Shown here: piece after piece, positions 43,691 through 52,957 of the stretch
Layout: each line of letters opens with the position of its first letter
Numbering within the stretch: position 1 is the stretch's first letter
Assembly (NCBI GenBank): GCA_964565335.1
Contig: CAZMEN010000007.1
Coordinates: forward strand, 1 to 64,000
Direction of reading: 5' to 3'
Source of the DNA: Litorimonas sp964565335
GTDB lineage: Bacteria > Pseudomonadota > Alphaproteobacteria > Caulobacterales > Maricaulaceae
DNA: 64,000 nt
Translations under genes and position numbers: made by a program
Notes under the pieces: model-generated
Seen by the model: only the letters and a program-made list of their open reading frames with translations
What the model was told of the DNA's origin: nothing
Databases searched by the model: none

Positions 43691-45660
43691 GCATCTGCCT
43701 CGGACAGTTCCGGGAGGGATAAAGTTTCCCGTTTTATCCTCACGCGTCTGTCAAGCAGAGAGATAAAGCCTGACAAGGCTATCATCACTGCCCCAATCCA
43801 AATCCATGCTACAAAAGGGTGGTAATAGACTCTCATTTCCCAGCCTTTTTCAGGGTCACCGGCTCCAACAGACGCAAAGAGAGTATCTGTGAGACTGAGG
43901 TGTAGTCCAGATTCTGTCGTCACCATATCCCTAACCGGGTAATATCGGCGTTCCGAGTAAACTTCTGCCATTGCCTTACCGTTTTTGGAAATAATTGTGT
44001 TGCCGCCGAAGAATTGGTAATTTTCTCGGGTTCCGGGCGCCATATCTTTTAAGGTATAGTCATAACTACCTATGGAAATAGTCTCGCCTATGTTTACAAC
44101 TTCGGCTTTGCTTGCTGACCATACAGACATAGACGTGACGCCTGCTGCGAAAATCGCGATTCCCAAGTGTGATCCTATAAAACCAAAAGTTGCCGCCGGT
44201 TGAGCGCGCAATAACGTCCAGCTTTCTGCCAAACTTACGTCCCGCCACCGTATTTTCTTGGCAAGCGTTGCAAATGTTCCAAACGCGAGTAAGGCGGCGA
44301 GCCCCAGTGACAAGCCGCCCAAGACTGATTTTCCGAAGAGGCCAAATAGAATTGCTGTTAATACCAAAATAGCAAATCCTTTTCGGATCGTTGGCGTATG
44401 TGTACGCAGGCTGTCCGCCCGCCACTTTAATAACGGCCCGAAGGCCATAAAGAATATAAGCAAACACATGATAGGCGCGAAGGTCATATCAAAGAAGGGG
44501 GCGCCGACCGAGATTTTTTCCTTTGTAAAGGCTTCGACCATGAGAGGGTAAAATGTACCAAGAAAAACGGTTAATGTTGCGGCGATGAGGAGAAGGTTAT
44601 TAATAATTAAAGCGCCTTCTTTTGACACAAGGTTTAGGGGGGAGTTTTCTTTCAGTGAATTAGCCCTTAGGGCATATAACAATAAGGCCCCGATAATAGC
44701 CGTCGCCAAAAGCCCCAAAATGAAGACGCCTCTTTCTGAGTCGACTGCAAAGGCATGGACACTGACAAGAATGCCGGACCTAACAACAAAGGCGCCAATC
44801 AGGCTGAGGGCGAAGGTGGTGATGGCGAGTAGAATTGTCCAATTCGCCATAGAGTGTCGGCTTCCTAAGGCCATGATAGAGTGGAGCAAAGCCGTCCCGG
44901 CTAACCAGGGCATAAAGGAGACGTTTTCTACGGGATCCCACATCCACCATCCGCCCCAACCTAATTCGTAATAGGCCCAAAAACTTCCAAGCGTGATGCC
45001 AATTGTCAGGAAACTCCAAGCTAATAAGACCCAAGGGCGAAGCCACTTGGCCCATACCGCGTCGACACGTCCTTCGATGAGGGCGGCGATAGAGAAAGCG
45101 AAAGCCATAGAGAAACCGACATAACCCAGATATAAAAAGGGGGGATGAATTGCGAGCCCCGGATCTTGGAGTAGCGGGTTTAACCCCTGACCATTTGCGG
45201 GAATTGGATTGAGACGCTCAAACGGATTGGACGTAAATAAAATAAACGCCAGAAACCCCGCGCCCAACATTCCTTGTACGGCAATGGCTCTGGCTTTTAG
45301 CGCCATGGGCAATGCCTTGCCAAAAACAGGAACCAAGGCCCCATAAACTGACAGGATTAGAACCCAGAGCAGAATTGACCCCTCATGGTTGGCCCAGACA
45401 CCAGTGATCTTGTAAATTAGGGGCGTGTCCGTGTGAGAATGTAAGGCCGCGAGCTTCACACTGAAATCTGAGTGTACAAATATGGCTGTTAGAGCGGCAA
45501 ATGAAAATGCGACCAAAAAAAACTGACCTAGGACCGCACGATCACCGAAAACCATCAAACGAACATCGCTTCTTTGTGCCCCGAGCATGGGGACAATGGA
45601 TTGCATCAAAGCCATGATAAAAGCCAATATAAGCGCAATTTGCCCAAGTTCCGCTATCAT
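43687..45660 (-). CDS. ccmF: Heme lyase CcmF
   Basis: A 657-residue membrane protein with about 15 helices. The tryptophan-rich heme-handling loop is WGGWWMWDPVENVSFMPW (about residues 234-251). Conserved histidines flank it, as in ANHEGSILLWVL and DPGLAIHPPFLYLGYVG. It joins heme to the CxxCH cysteines. The ATG 45660 has AGGA upstream; a GTG at 45663 is the alternative. It is the first gene of ccmFGHI; no ccmE, which delivers heme and often sits next to ccmF, lies beside it here. Confidence 0.94.
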   Translation of the reverse strand: MIAELGQIALILAFIMALMQSIVPMLGAQRSDVRLMVFGDRAVLGQFFLVAFSFAALTAIFVHSDFSVKLAALHSHTDTPLIYKITGVWANHEGSILLWVLILSVYGALVPVFGKALPMALKARAIAVQGMLGAGFLAFILFTSNPFERLNPIPANGQGLNPLLQDPGLAIHPPFLYLGYVGFSMAFAFSIAALIEGRVDAVWAKWLRPWVLLAWSFLTIGITLGSFWAYYELGWGGWWMWDPVENVSFMPWLAGTALLHSIMALGSRHSMANWTILLAITTFALSLIGAFVVRSGILVSVHAFAVDSERGVFILGLLATAIIGALLLYALRANSLKENSPLNLVSKEGALIINNLLLIAATLTVFLGTFYPLMVEAFTKEKISVGAPFFDMTFAPIMCLLIFFMAFGPLLKWRADSLRTHTPTIRKGFAILVLTAILFGLFGKSVLGGLSLGLAALLAFGTFATLAKKIRWRDVSLAESWTLLRAQPAATFGFIGSHLGIAIFAAGVTSMSVWSASKAEVVNIGETISIGSYDYTLKDMAPGTRENYQFFGGNTIISKNGKAMAEVYSERRYYPVRDMVTTESGLHLSLTDTLFASVGAGDPEKGWEMRVYYHPFVAWIWIGAVMIALSGFISLLDRRVRIKRETLSLPELSEADA

Positions 45661-45863
45661 CACATTGTCCTAGTCTAAAAGATTGACTTCTTTTTTCACT
45701 TTGAGTTTTGCACCATATTCAACCTTTAGTGAATGCGTTAAATTCGCTAATTTTAACATTAGGTCTAATTTGTTAGACAAAAACTTCTTGCGAATTTTGG
45801 TGAAATAGATGATGGGTTGGTCATCTTTTTGGTATGACCTTATACATTCATGCGAGGCAAAAT

Positions 45864-46259
45864 ATGAAACCTTTTCTGGCAAGTAAATATCAGCCCGGTC
45901 TAATGTCTCTTTTTGCTGCTTTCATATTTATAGCTTCTGCGCCAAATGCAGCCGCTAAAGACATCACATTTCAAGATATTTATGCTGCCCCTGACAATGC
46001 TGATTTGAATCTGGCTTATGCTAACCAAGAAATCGCAAAGGGTGAATTATTGTCTGCGGCTGGAGCGCTTGAGCGGTTATTATTGTCTCAACCTGATTTG
46101 GACTCCGTACGTCTTTTATACGCAAAAGTTCTTTACATGCTAGATGACAAGCAAGGATCAATGCGCGAGTTGGACGTTTTGAAAGCGCGCTCGCTAAGTG
46201 CGGAGAATTCCGAAACGTGGAAGTTGTTGAATGATAAGATTGCGAAATCCTCGCGTTAG
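45864..46259 (+). CDS. Exported TPR-like protein
   Basis: A 131-residue protein. ATG 45864 is chosen because GAGG precedes it and a signal peptide follows (to PNAAAKD, about residue 32). The mature part has two or three helix pairs (DLNLAYANQEIAKGELLSAAGALERLLLSQPDLDSVRLLYAKVLYMLDDKQGS as four segments) matching tetratricopeptide repeats. It probably scaffolds a protein partner in the periplasm. The neighbouring FecR-domain gene and the CHASE2-cyclase form a recurrent three-gene association in proteobacteria, as far as I recall. Confidence 0.75.
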   Translation: MKPFLASKYQPGLMSLFAAFIFIASAPNAAAKDITFQDIYAAPDNADLNLAYANQEIAKGELLSAAGALERLLLSQPDLDSVRLLYAKVLYMLDDKQGSMRELDVLKARSLSAENSETWKLLNDKIAKSSR

Positions 46260-46313
46260 GCAGAAAAAATACTCTGAGTGAAACAAGTTTAGTAACTTTT
46301 AGTTCCTTTTAGA

Positions 46314-47285
46314 TTGGGCAGAAAATTGAAATTTATTGTTAAAACATGTCTGTTGGCGAGTGTGTCATCTCTTTCGTTTTTTTCATCGGTTCATGCGAAC
46401 GAGACTATTGGCGTTAACTCCGCTGTTAAAGGGATCGTCATGGTTCAAACCGGAGCGGAAGAGAGCAGGAAAGCAGTTGTCAAAGATGAAGTTCGTTTGA
46501 ATGATGTGATCAACTCTTCCAAATCTGCGAGCCTGCAGATTTTGTTAAGAGATCAAACAACTTTTACTGTGGGTCCAGATTGTGATTTGGTTATTGACGA
46601 ATTCGTTTATGATCCGAATAAATCCGATAATAAGCTTACGGCGACTGTGTCCAAAGGCATGTTCCGTTTCATGTCAGGCGGAATTTCGAAGTCCAATCCA
46701 GACTCCGTTGAAGTCAATACGCCTGTTTCGTCTCTTGGTATCCGAGGCACAATTATTGAGGGCGTGATTGGGGCCGAAGCCATAAATATGGCCGCCGCAA
46801 TCAACGCTATTCCAGCGGGAGTCGAGATTGATCAGGCCGGCGCCTCTTTATTCGTTTTACGGGGGCCGGGGCCTAATAGACTAGGAACAAACAATGTCGG
46901 CCGTGTTGTGGTGACAAATGAGGCCGGAAGCGTCAACGTTACGAAGGTCGGGCAGGCTGTGTTTGTTCCGAATAAATTTTCTGCGCCAATTGTTATTCCT
47001 TCTATCAATCCGGCGACTATGCAGTCCTTCAGTTCACAACTGAGAACAGTGCCGGGTGTAGGCCCTGATACGATGGCCTTTAGTGTGAGCTCCAACGTTC
47101 AAAGTTTGGGCGCTGTGTCAGCTACATCGGCGGCTGGAACGGGCTTGGGGGTTACGTCAACGGGAACCTTGTTGGCAGCTGGAGCAATCGCAGGTGTCGT
47201 AGGTGTAGTTGCCGTCGTCAATGATGATGACGAGGCCGAGGAAGAAGAGCAACCAATAGACCCTGATCGTCCTGTTTCTCCATAA
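46314..47285 (+). CDS. FecR-domain periplasmic protein
   Basis: A 323-residue exported protein. Signal peptide to VHANE (about residue 29). The FecR domain covers about 40-160, with VKGIVMVQTG, ASLQILLRDQTTFTVGPDCDLVIDEFVYDP, and VEVNTPVSSLGIRGTII, which matches the family's TPxxxxGVRGT signature. The C-terminus has a glycine/alanine-rich helix (about 277-300) and an acidic tail. No ATG is available: the start is TTG 46314 or TTG 46326, and neither has a strong ribosome-binding site. Such free FecR proteins are thought to sense envelope signals for the CHASE2 enzyme next door. Confidence 0.83.
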   Translation: MGRKLKFIVKTCLLASVSSLSFFSSVHANETIGVNSAVKGIVMVQTGAEESRKAVVKDEVRLNDVINSSKSASLQILLRDQTTFTVGPDCDLVIDEFVYDPNKSDNKLTATVSKGMFRFMSGGISKSNPDSVEVNTPVSSLGIRGTIIEGVIGAEAINMAAAINAIPAGVEIDQAGASLFVLRGPGPNRLGTNNVGRVVVTNEAGSVNVTKVGQAVFVPNKFSAPIVIPSINPATMQSFSSQLRTVPGVGPDTMAFSVSSNVQSLGAVSATSAAGTGLGVTSTGTLLAAGAIAGVVGVVAVVNDDDEAEEEEQPIDPDRPVSP

Positions 47286-47397
47286 AATTACGTTGATTTA
47301 AATCACGATTAATGGGGTTTCTTATTGCGCACTTTCCTAAGCCGGGCATCGTTGAGAACGGCCACGTATATATTTAGCTATTTCCGCATTTCAGGCA

Positions 47398-49716
47398 TCA
47401 TTTACTTGTCGCGGCATAAATGCCTTCCCATTTTTCTTCCGGCGGGTTTTCACGATAACTATTTATACGGTCGTTCATAACGTCATAATAGCCTTCGAAT
47501 TCAAACATAGAGGCCTGTCGTTTGAGTTCAGGAATAAGAGATTGGGCCAATTCCCAATCTTGCGCCCTGTATTTTTTCAGGAAGTTGTTATGAACCTTTT
47601 TCAAGTCCTCAAATTCAGAGCTGTCGGCATCCTTATCGTCTCCAGCTAACACCCATATACGTTCGGGGGTTTCCCGGCCAACGACTGTTAAAAGGTCAGC
47701 TTCAAGAATTGCAAAATCGTCCAGCGCTTGTGCTGTGCTGTCTCCGATGAGGGAGGAAACGCGATATTGCTTCGTTAGCCCTTCTATTCGGGACGCGAGA
47801 TTGGCGGCGTCCCCAATCATTGAATAGGAGAAACGTTGCTCCGATCCCAAATTCCCTACGCAGCATATGCCGGTGTTCAGACCTATTCCCATTGAAACAT
47901 TGTGAGGCCAATTAATAGCGTCTTGCTTGGCGTATTTGGCATTCAAGGCTGTCAATTCACTATTCATTTGCAGGACAGCCTTGGCCGCATTTCTCTCGTG
48001 CTCTTCATCATCGAGTGGCGCATTCCAAAACGCCACGATTGCATCCCCGATATATTTATCAATCGTCGCTTTCGTATCTTGTAATATATTGGTCATAGGG
48101 GTCAGGAAAATATTGAGAAATGTTGTGATCTCTTGCGGCGTCAAGGACTCTGAGATTTTTGAGAAACTGCGAATATCAAGGAATAAGATTGTCATAACTC
48201 TTTCCTCTCCGCCTAAGGTTAGAAGACCCGGGTCATCCGAGACCTTCTTCACCATGGTCGGTGAGAGATACATTGAGAAGGCTGACTTAATACGTGAGCG
48301 CTCAGACTCCGTCATATAGAAAGACAGGAGCGTCATAAGTCCGTAAGTCGCCAATACTGTAAACAAGACATAGATGGGATTGACGAGCGTAAGGCTGGCG
48401 GAAAATGAGTACCAAGAAAACGCTATCACGCATAAAGAAACTGCCAAGCTTAAGAATGCCCCCCATACTGCATTGAGCCATGGCAGCGTAAAAACAAGCA
48501 TTAAGCCAAATAAGAGGATTGCAAAGCTTTCTAGTTGCGGTGCCCAATAGGGGCGCTTTAAGATTTGCCCGCCAAAGAGTGTCTCCCCCAATATTTGTTC
48601 AGCGATTTGGGCATGAGCTAATACTCCGGGTTCGCCCCCCCGCATTGGTGTCGTAACAATATCTTTGAGGCCTTCAGCGCTTGTACCGATGAAAATGAGA
48701 TTCCCCTGAACTTTTTCCTGCCAAGTCGAAATTGGAATAGACTCATCTAAAATCGTCGCGGCAGATATATATCTCAGGTCATCTAATTCCGCAGAAGGTT
48801 CGGTGAAATAGACTTGAAAACCGCCATCTTCTGTAACGGGCCAACTGAAGTTACCCGTTTGTAAATAGGCCATTGACCTGTTTGATGTAGTGCCAATTTG
48901 GCCTGAGCCGTCAGAGCTTTTAATTTGAAATGCGCCGGCACCTTGTACGGCCCTGATCGCTTCTGCCGACAAACTAGGATATAACTTCCCTCCATATTTG
49001 TAAATCATAGGGGCTTTACGAATTATTCCGTCGCCTTTTGGATTGAAGCTCACAAACCCTTCCCCAGCCGCTGCCCTTCCCAAGGCAGGAATGGCAGCGA
49101 AGGCACCGGGGTAAGTATCAATCTTGTTTATATCTTCAACGTTCCCTTGCGCATCGATTGTGACATCCCAGGAATATGTAAAGCCGGTGGATTGGGTTGG
49201 TGAACTTTGAGTTTGGGCGGGTACTAAGAAGAAACCTAGAACGACATTGGACCGAGTGAGTGATTGCGCAAATATATCATCATGTTTGTCTAATGAGGCG
49301 ATGACGCTCAATTGATCTGTTGCCTTGGGGTTATCTTGTAAGACGCTTAGAATGCTCTCTGGTGATGTACGATCCGGTTCAGAAAACACGACATCATAGG
49401 CGATAACTGCCGCGCCAGCTTGTGTGAGCCGGTCATTCATTCTCGCGACTATTGTGCGGGGCCAGGGCCATTGGCCAAGCGATTTCAAACTTGCATTATC
49501 AATATCAATGATGCGAACGGGGACATCGGGGCGATATATACGGGGTTTCCAATTTTGATAGCGATCAAATAAGAGGTTTCCCATTTGCTCAATCACGGGG
49601 GGCTTATAAACATTGGCCACAAAAAACATCAGCACGGATGTCAGTCCCAATAACATCGGAAGCCCTATTTTCCGCAGACGGGCAGACGATTTGAAGCGGT
49701 TTAAAAAATTTCCCAA
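47398..49716 (-). CDS. CHASE2-domain adenylate cyclase (class III)
   Basis: A 772-residue membrane enzyme. One N-terminal helix (about 18-35), a periplasmic CHASE2 sensor (about 45-345, with VRIIDIDNASLKSLGQWPWPR), three helices (about 365-450), and a cytoplasmic class III cyclase domain (about 500-680). The metal-binding aspartates are in ILFLDIRSFSKISE and YIGDAIVAFW, and the transition-state Asn/Arg in AANLASRIE. The DKYIGDA lysine-aspartate pattern favours ATP over GTP. It would raise cAMP in response to an envelope signal, possibly given by the convergent FecR protein. It stands opposite a cAMP phosphodiesterase-like gene. Confidence 0.9.
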   Translation of the reverse strand: MGNFLNRFKSSARLRKIGLPMLLGLTSVLMFFVANVYKPPVIEQMGNLLFDRYQNWKPRIYRPDVPVRIIDIDNASLKSLGQWPWPRTIVARMNDRLTQAGAAVIAYDVVFSEPDRTSPESILSVLQDNPKATDQLSVIASLDKHDDIFAQSLTRSNVVLGFFLVPAQTQSSPTQSTGFTYSWDVTIDAQGNVEDINKIDTYPGAFAAIPALGRAAAGEGFVSFNPKGDGIIRKAPMIYKYGGKLYPSLSAEAIRAVQGAGAFQIKSSDGSGQIGTTSNRSMAYLQTGNFSWPVTEDGGFQVYFTEPSAELDDLRYISAATILDESIPISTWQEKVQGNLIFIGTSAEGLKDIVTTPMRGGEPGVLAHAQIAEQILGETLFGGQILKRPYWAPQLESFAILLFGLMLVFTLPWLNAVWGAFLSLAVSLCVIAFSWYSFSASLTLVNPIYVLFTVLATYGLMTLLSFYMTESERSRIKSAFSMYLSPTMVKKVSDDPGLLTLGGEERVMTILFLDIRSFSKISESLTPQEITTFLNIFLTPMTNILQDTKATIDKYIGDAIVAFWNAPLDDEEHERNAAKAVLQMNSELTALNAKYAKQDAINWPHNVSMGIGLNTGICCVGNLGSEQRFSYSMIGDAANLASRIEGLTKQYRVSSLIGDSTAQALDDFAILEADLLTVVGRETPERIWVLAGDDKDADSSEFEDLKKVHNNFLKKYRAQDWELAQSLIPELKRQASMFEFEGYYDVMNDRINSYRENPPEEKWEGIYAATSK

Positions 49717-49971
49717 AACAATGCCCCGTTCAACGTGAAAATCTATTGGCTCTCACCTTTCCATTGATAGATTTAATTCTAACTCTTGCAAACTATAAAC
49801 AGAATACGAGGTCTAAAAATTCTATTGGAGCAAGATGTTTTGATAAATAAACGTCATGGCGTAAAAATTTGCATAGAACCCGCGTTCAATTTAGGCTTGA
49901 ATAAGAAAGTACAAAGTCTGTAAGCCTTAAACGGTCTTTGTCACTATTTTGGGGTGTCGAGTTAGGTCATT

Positions 49972-50817
49972 ATGCTTATTGCGCAAATCACAGACTTACA
50001 TATTGGGTTTATGGGCGCGGGAAATCCGTGTGATAATACCGAGCGCCTAGATATGGTTCTGTCTGATTTGAGGCAGCTTAAACGACAACCTGATATAATT
50101 TTGATAACAGGAGACCTAGTCGAAGGAGGGGAGCCTTGGGCCTATGAAAAATTAAAGACGGCCTTGGATCCCGTAGAAACGCCTTATTATTTTGGTTTTG
50201 GAAATCATGATAAGAGAGACGCTTTTACTAAAGTATTCTCGGATGAAAAATTTAATGACGGGTTTCTACAATACACGATAGATGACTGGCCGATGCGCAT
50301 TATCATGTTAGACACATTGGGTGTGGGCAGACATGGAGGGGCATTTTGTGAGGCCCGTGCCAAATGGTTGCGTGCAAAACTATCTGAACAACCGAACAAA
50401 CCTACTTTGATTGCTTTACATCATCCGCCCATAAACACCGGTATAGACTGGATGACAGCCTCAGTAGATAATGATTGGGTGCAGCGCTTAAGGTCGGTGA
50501 TTGAGAGTTTTGATAATGTTGTTCAGATTATCAGCGGGCATATTCACCGCTCCATTTTTAAAGGGTTTGCAGGAACGACCGTTTCTGTTTCTCGCGCGGT
50601 TGCTCCCCAAGTGAAGCTCGAACTGGCGTCGATTGATCCTGAGGTCCCTGATGGGCGGCCTTTGATTGTTAATACGGGGCCAGGCTATTGTCTGTTGGAT
50701 TGGGACGGTGAATCCCTAACAACACATCACGGGGTTTCTCCTGAGGGTGATCCCATTATCAGCTACGATGAAAAACATGCGCATGTTGTAAAATTAACGA
50801 TGGATATCCCGAGCTAG
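49972..50817 (+). CDS. Metallophosphoesterase, CpdA-like 3',5'-cAMP phosphodiesterase
   Basis: A 281-residue cytoplasmic calcineurin-fold enzyme. All five metal-binding blocks are present: TDLHIG (about 7-12), ITGDLVEGG, GFGNHDKRD, ALHHPP and ISGHIHR. The order, spacing and length fit class III cAMP phosphodiesterases (CpdA/Icc). It is divergent from the CHASE2 cyclase, 255 bases away, so synthesis and breakdown of the same messenger are encoded side by side. Substrate is inferred from family and context. Confidence 0.85.
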   Translation: MLIAQITDLHIGFMGAGNPCDNTERLDMVLSDLRQLKRQPDIILITGDLVEGGEPWAYEKLKTALDPVETPYYFGFGNHDKRDAFTKVFSDEKFNDGFLQYTIDDWPMRIIMLDTLGVGRHGGAFCEARAKWLRAKLSEQPNKPTLIALHHPPINTGIDWMTASVDNDWVQRLRSVIESFDNVVQIISGHIHRSIFKGFAGTTVSVSRAVAPQVKLELASIDPEVPDGRPLIVNTGPGYCLLDWDGESLTTHHGVSPEGDPIISYDEKHAHVVKLTMDIPS

Positions 50818-50962
50818 CCAAATCCGGAAAAGTGCCGTTCTCACTATAAATAAATGATGCTTGCTGGTTCGTTGGAATTCTCCTTTGGTGAAAGTAACAT
50901 AGATTATGGGGAAAATTAATATTTTACAGATGATGTGTCTTTTCAGAGCTTGTTCCGAAAAA

Positions 50963-52453
50963 CTAGCTTGGTGGAACATAACTAACAGGTTTGAAGTGAC
51001 AGAACATATTGGCGAATGAGCGTCCCTCAAACATGATAGGTCTGCCGTGGAGGAGGCGCCCCCCTTCATAGAAAATGACTTCGCCTGGTTTTATCATAAC
51101 GTGATGCGTTCGGTAGTAATTATCCTCGATCACCAAGGGCCAATCTACATCGGTGTCTTGGTCCACATTAATAATGGCGCTAATGATATGGGTATCGAGG
51201 CGGTCTCTGTGCATCTTCAAGATGGCGCCGTTATGATATTCTCGGACGCCATATACGAATGTTGGTTCTAATGATTGCCCGCACCACTTTTCCATCAAAG
51301 GCTTCAATGTGTCATGCACCTCTTGTCTAAGCTCGCGCGTTAAATCGACAACACTGCTGCTGGTTCGTCGTTTCTTTGTGGCCCCTTCACCCTCATATAT
51401 GAAGCCGCCTTGGACATGTTCTTCTGTCAAAGTATTCCTATTTTCATGGTAGAATGAATTCACTCTTTCAAAGAGTTGGCGCGGCATATTAGTTTTGGCT
51501 ACGCCTGATTTCGTATAATTTGGAATGAACTCATTCGGCTTTTTCGTGAACATCTCAACGTTTTCGGCGTCAGGGCCAGTGGAGCGAAACCATTTCGTAA
51601 TGACGGCTTTATGTCCTTTTTCTACGGGATTCGCCTGATGGAGGCTGTTGGCGTTAGTGGTGCCATCAGGATTTAAATTATTCCAGATAACAACCCTACC
51701 TGCCTGAGGCTTGAACTTAGCGCCGATACGGTTGAAGCAAGTTTCCCCGCCTTGCTCTACATCATTCAGGTAAACCATGACCGTGTAAGTACGCTGTCCA
51801 TAGGTATGGCAATGTGTTTCAAATTCATGCGGATCAAAGAAGTCTGTATGGGCTTTGAATTCTTGCCCAACCTCGTAATATTGTCCTTGGATGACTTCGG
51901 AGTAAGCGCTGTTCAGACCCATGAGTTTGCTGATACGATCATCAATGTTTTGAATGAACGGGTCGTCTAATCGGCCCAAGTCACAAGTCTGACTCGTCCG
52001 CACATTTTGGTCCACCTGAAAGTCGGACACTTCCGAAGGGCGCATTTTGGATTTTATCAAGGATATAAGTTTTTCACATTCAGCCTGATTGAGAAAATTT
52101 TCTATAACACGCAAATCTATTTTCTGAGTGTTCGCATACTTGGCATTAGGGAGGTGTATCTCTGATCTATCGACTGGCAGTCCGTTATTACCGATAAAAG
52201 TTGTAGGCCGATTACGTTTTTGCGGGTTTTTCGAATTCTGCCGAACTCTCAGCGCTTTTTCTTCAGCGGCGACTTCGAAAGGGTTTTTGAGGTCTGAGAT
52301 AGGGCGGCTTGGCTTGTAGTTCATTTGCTTGGCAATTGCCTCGAAGCTGTATCCTTCATCAAGCAAGATTTTGAATATGCCGTCAGGGTCTTGCCCGTCA
52401 TTCATATTTATTTTGATCCAATCTTTCCAATCGGGCGAGAATTCTGTTTTCAT
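50963..52453 (-). CDS. Protein with tandem 2-oxoglutarate/Fe(II) oxygenase (prolyl hydroxylase-like) modules
   Basis: A 496-residue protein. ATG 52453 has a G-rich box upstream; a TTG at 52459 is less likely. A small helical N-terminal domain (about 5-55) is followed by a first jelly roll (about 110-290) with iron ligands in FKAHTDFF and SLHQANPVEKGHKAVITKWFR, a P4Hc-type core with GQRTYTVMVYLNDVEQGGETCF. A second oxygenase-like jelly roll (about 350-495) has ILKMHRDRLDTH and LLHGRPIMFEGRSFANMF. Both keep the HxD...H set and a basic 2-oxoglutarate residue. Targets are unknown. Confidence 0.82.
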   Translation of the reverse strand: MKTEFSPDWKDWIKINMNDGQDPDGIFKILLDEGYSFEAIAKQMNYKPSRPISDLKNPFEVAAEEKALRVRQNSKNPQKRNRPTTFIGNNGLPVDRSEIHLPNAKYANTQKIDLRVIENFLNQAECEKLISLIKSKMRPSEVSDFQVDQNVRTSQTCDLGRLDDPFIQNIDDRISKLMGLNSAYSEVIQGQYYEVGQEFKAHTDFFDPHEFETHCHTYGQRTYTVMVYLNDVEQGGETCFNRIGAKFKPQAGRVVIWNNLNPDGTTNANSLHQANPVEKGHKAVITKWFRSTGPDAENVEMFTKKPNEFIPNYTKSGVAKTNMPRQLFERVNSFYHENRNTLTEEHVQGGFIYEGEGATKKRRTSSSVVDLTRELRQEVHDTLKPLMEKWCGQSLEPTFVYGVREYHNGAILKMHRDRLDTHIISAIINVDQDTDVDWPLVIEDNYYRTHHVMIKPGEVIFYEGGRLLHGRPIMFEGRSFANMFCHFKPVSYVPPS

Positions 52454-52712
52454 TTCCAAGCCCCCATCGAAATTCGTCTTATCATCAGTGTGTCGACTAT
52501 CTTCGCGTATTATGGATGAAATTACTGGCTATGTTCAGTTCAAGCCTGTTTGAATATTAAGCGGCAGATTCTTGAAAATGCAAGAGGCATCTAAGAATTC
52601 ATGAGGCTGCGGTATAGGCGTAACCTCAATTTATGTCCCAATAATGCCATGGCTTGCTCTGAAAGCCATTGGAAATCGGTTGGCCACTAAGGTAATAGTG
52701 ACAGTTTTTGGC

Positions 52713-52729
52713 AATTGGTAGTACCAATT
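52713..52729. promoter_or_regulatory. FadR/GntR-type operator upstream of autotransporter-PL7 region
   Basis: Perfect palindrome AATTGGT-AGT-ACCAATT, the same core as the sites at 10073 and 13435. It ties this distant pair of genes to the alginate regulator encoded at 16895. Confidence 0.8.
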
Positions 52730-52736
52730 AGCTGTC

Positions 52737-52755
52737 TAATTGGTAGTGTAGAATC
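52737..52755. promoter_or_regulatory. Second, degenerate operator copy
   Basis: TAATTGGT-AGT followed by a poor right arm (GTAGAATC). Its centre (52746) is 34 bp from TTGACA at 52780, the same spacing as the operators of the two receptor genes. The tandem arrangement with the perfect site suggests cooperative binding. Confidence 0.5.
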
Positions 52756-52896
52756 TTTTGAACTGGTAAGCATAAGCGATTGACAACCTCTATTTTTCTG
52801 GGTTTACATTGAACCATAAGCGAAAAAATACAATCCGGGAATCGGGGAACACGTCATACTATTAGCCGCACGCTTTCTTGGTGCTGTTTATGACAC

Positions 52897-52957
52897 GACT
52901 CACCTTTGAGGTAGAAGTCACAGCAGTTTACCACAACTGCCTAGTTTCAGGTGAGTC
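52897..52957 (+). other. Nested inverted repeat in the autotransporter leader
   Basis: An outer 9-bp stem GACTCACCT (52897-52905) / AGGTGAGTC (52949-52957) encloses an inner 6-bp stem GCAGTT (52923-52928) / AACTGC (52935-52940) with a 6-base loop. The structure would lie in the 5' untranslated RNA, about 45 bases before the start codon. No T-run follows. It does not match a riboswitch class I can name; a protein-binding DNA dyad is the alternative. Confidence 0.5.

Noticed and set aside
45670..45882. 70-codon minus-strand frame upstream of ccmF (possible ccmE?)
   Set aside because: It lacks the CcmE heme-binding histidine motif and signal anchor, and it overlaps the TPR-protein leader. Not CcmE and probably not a gene.
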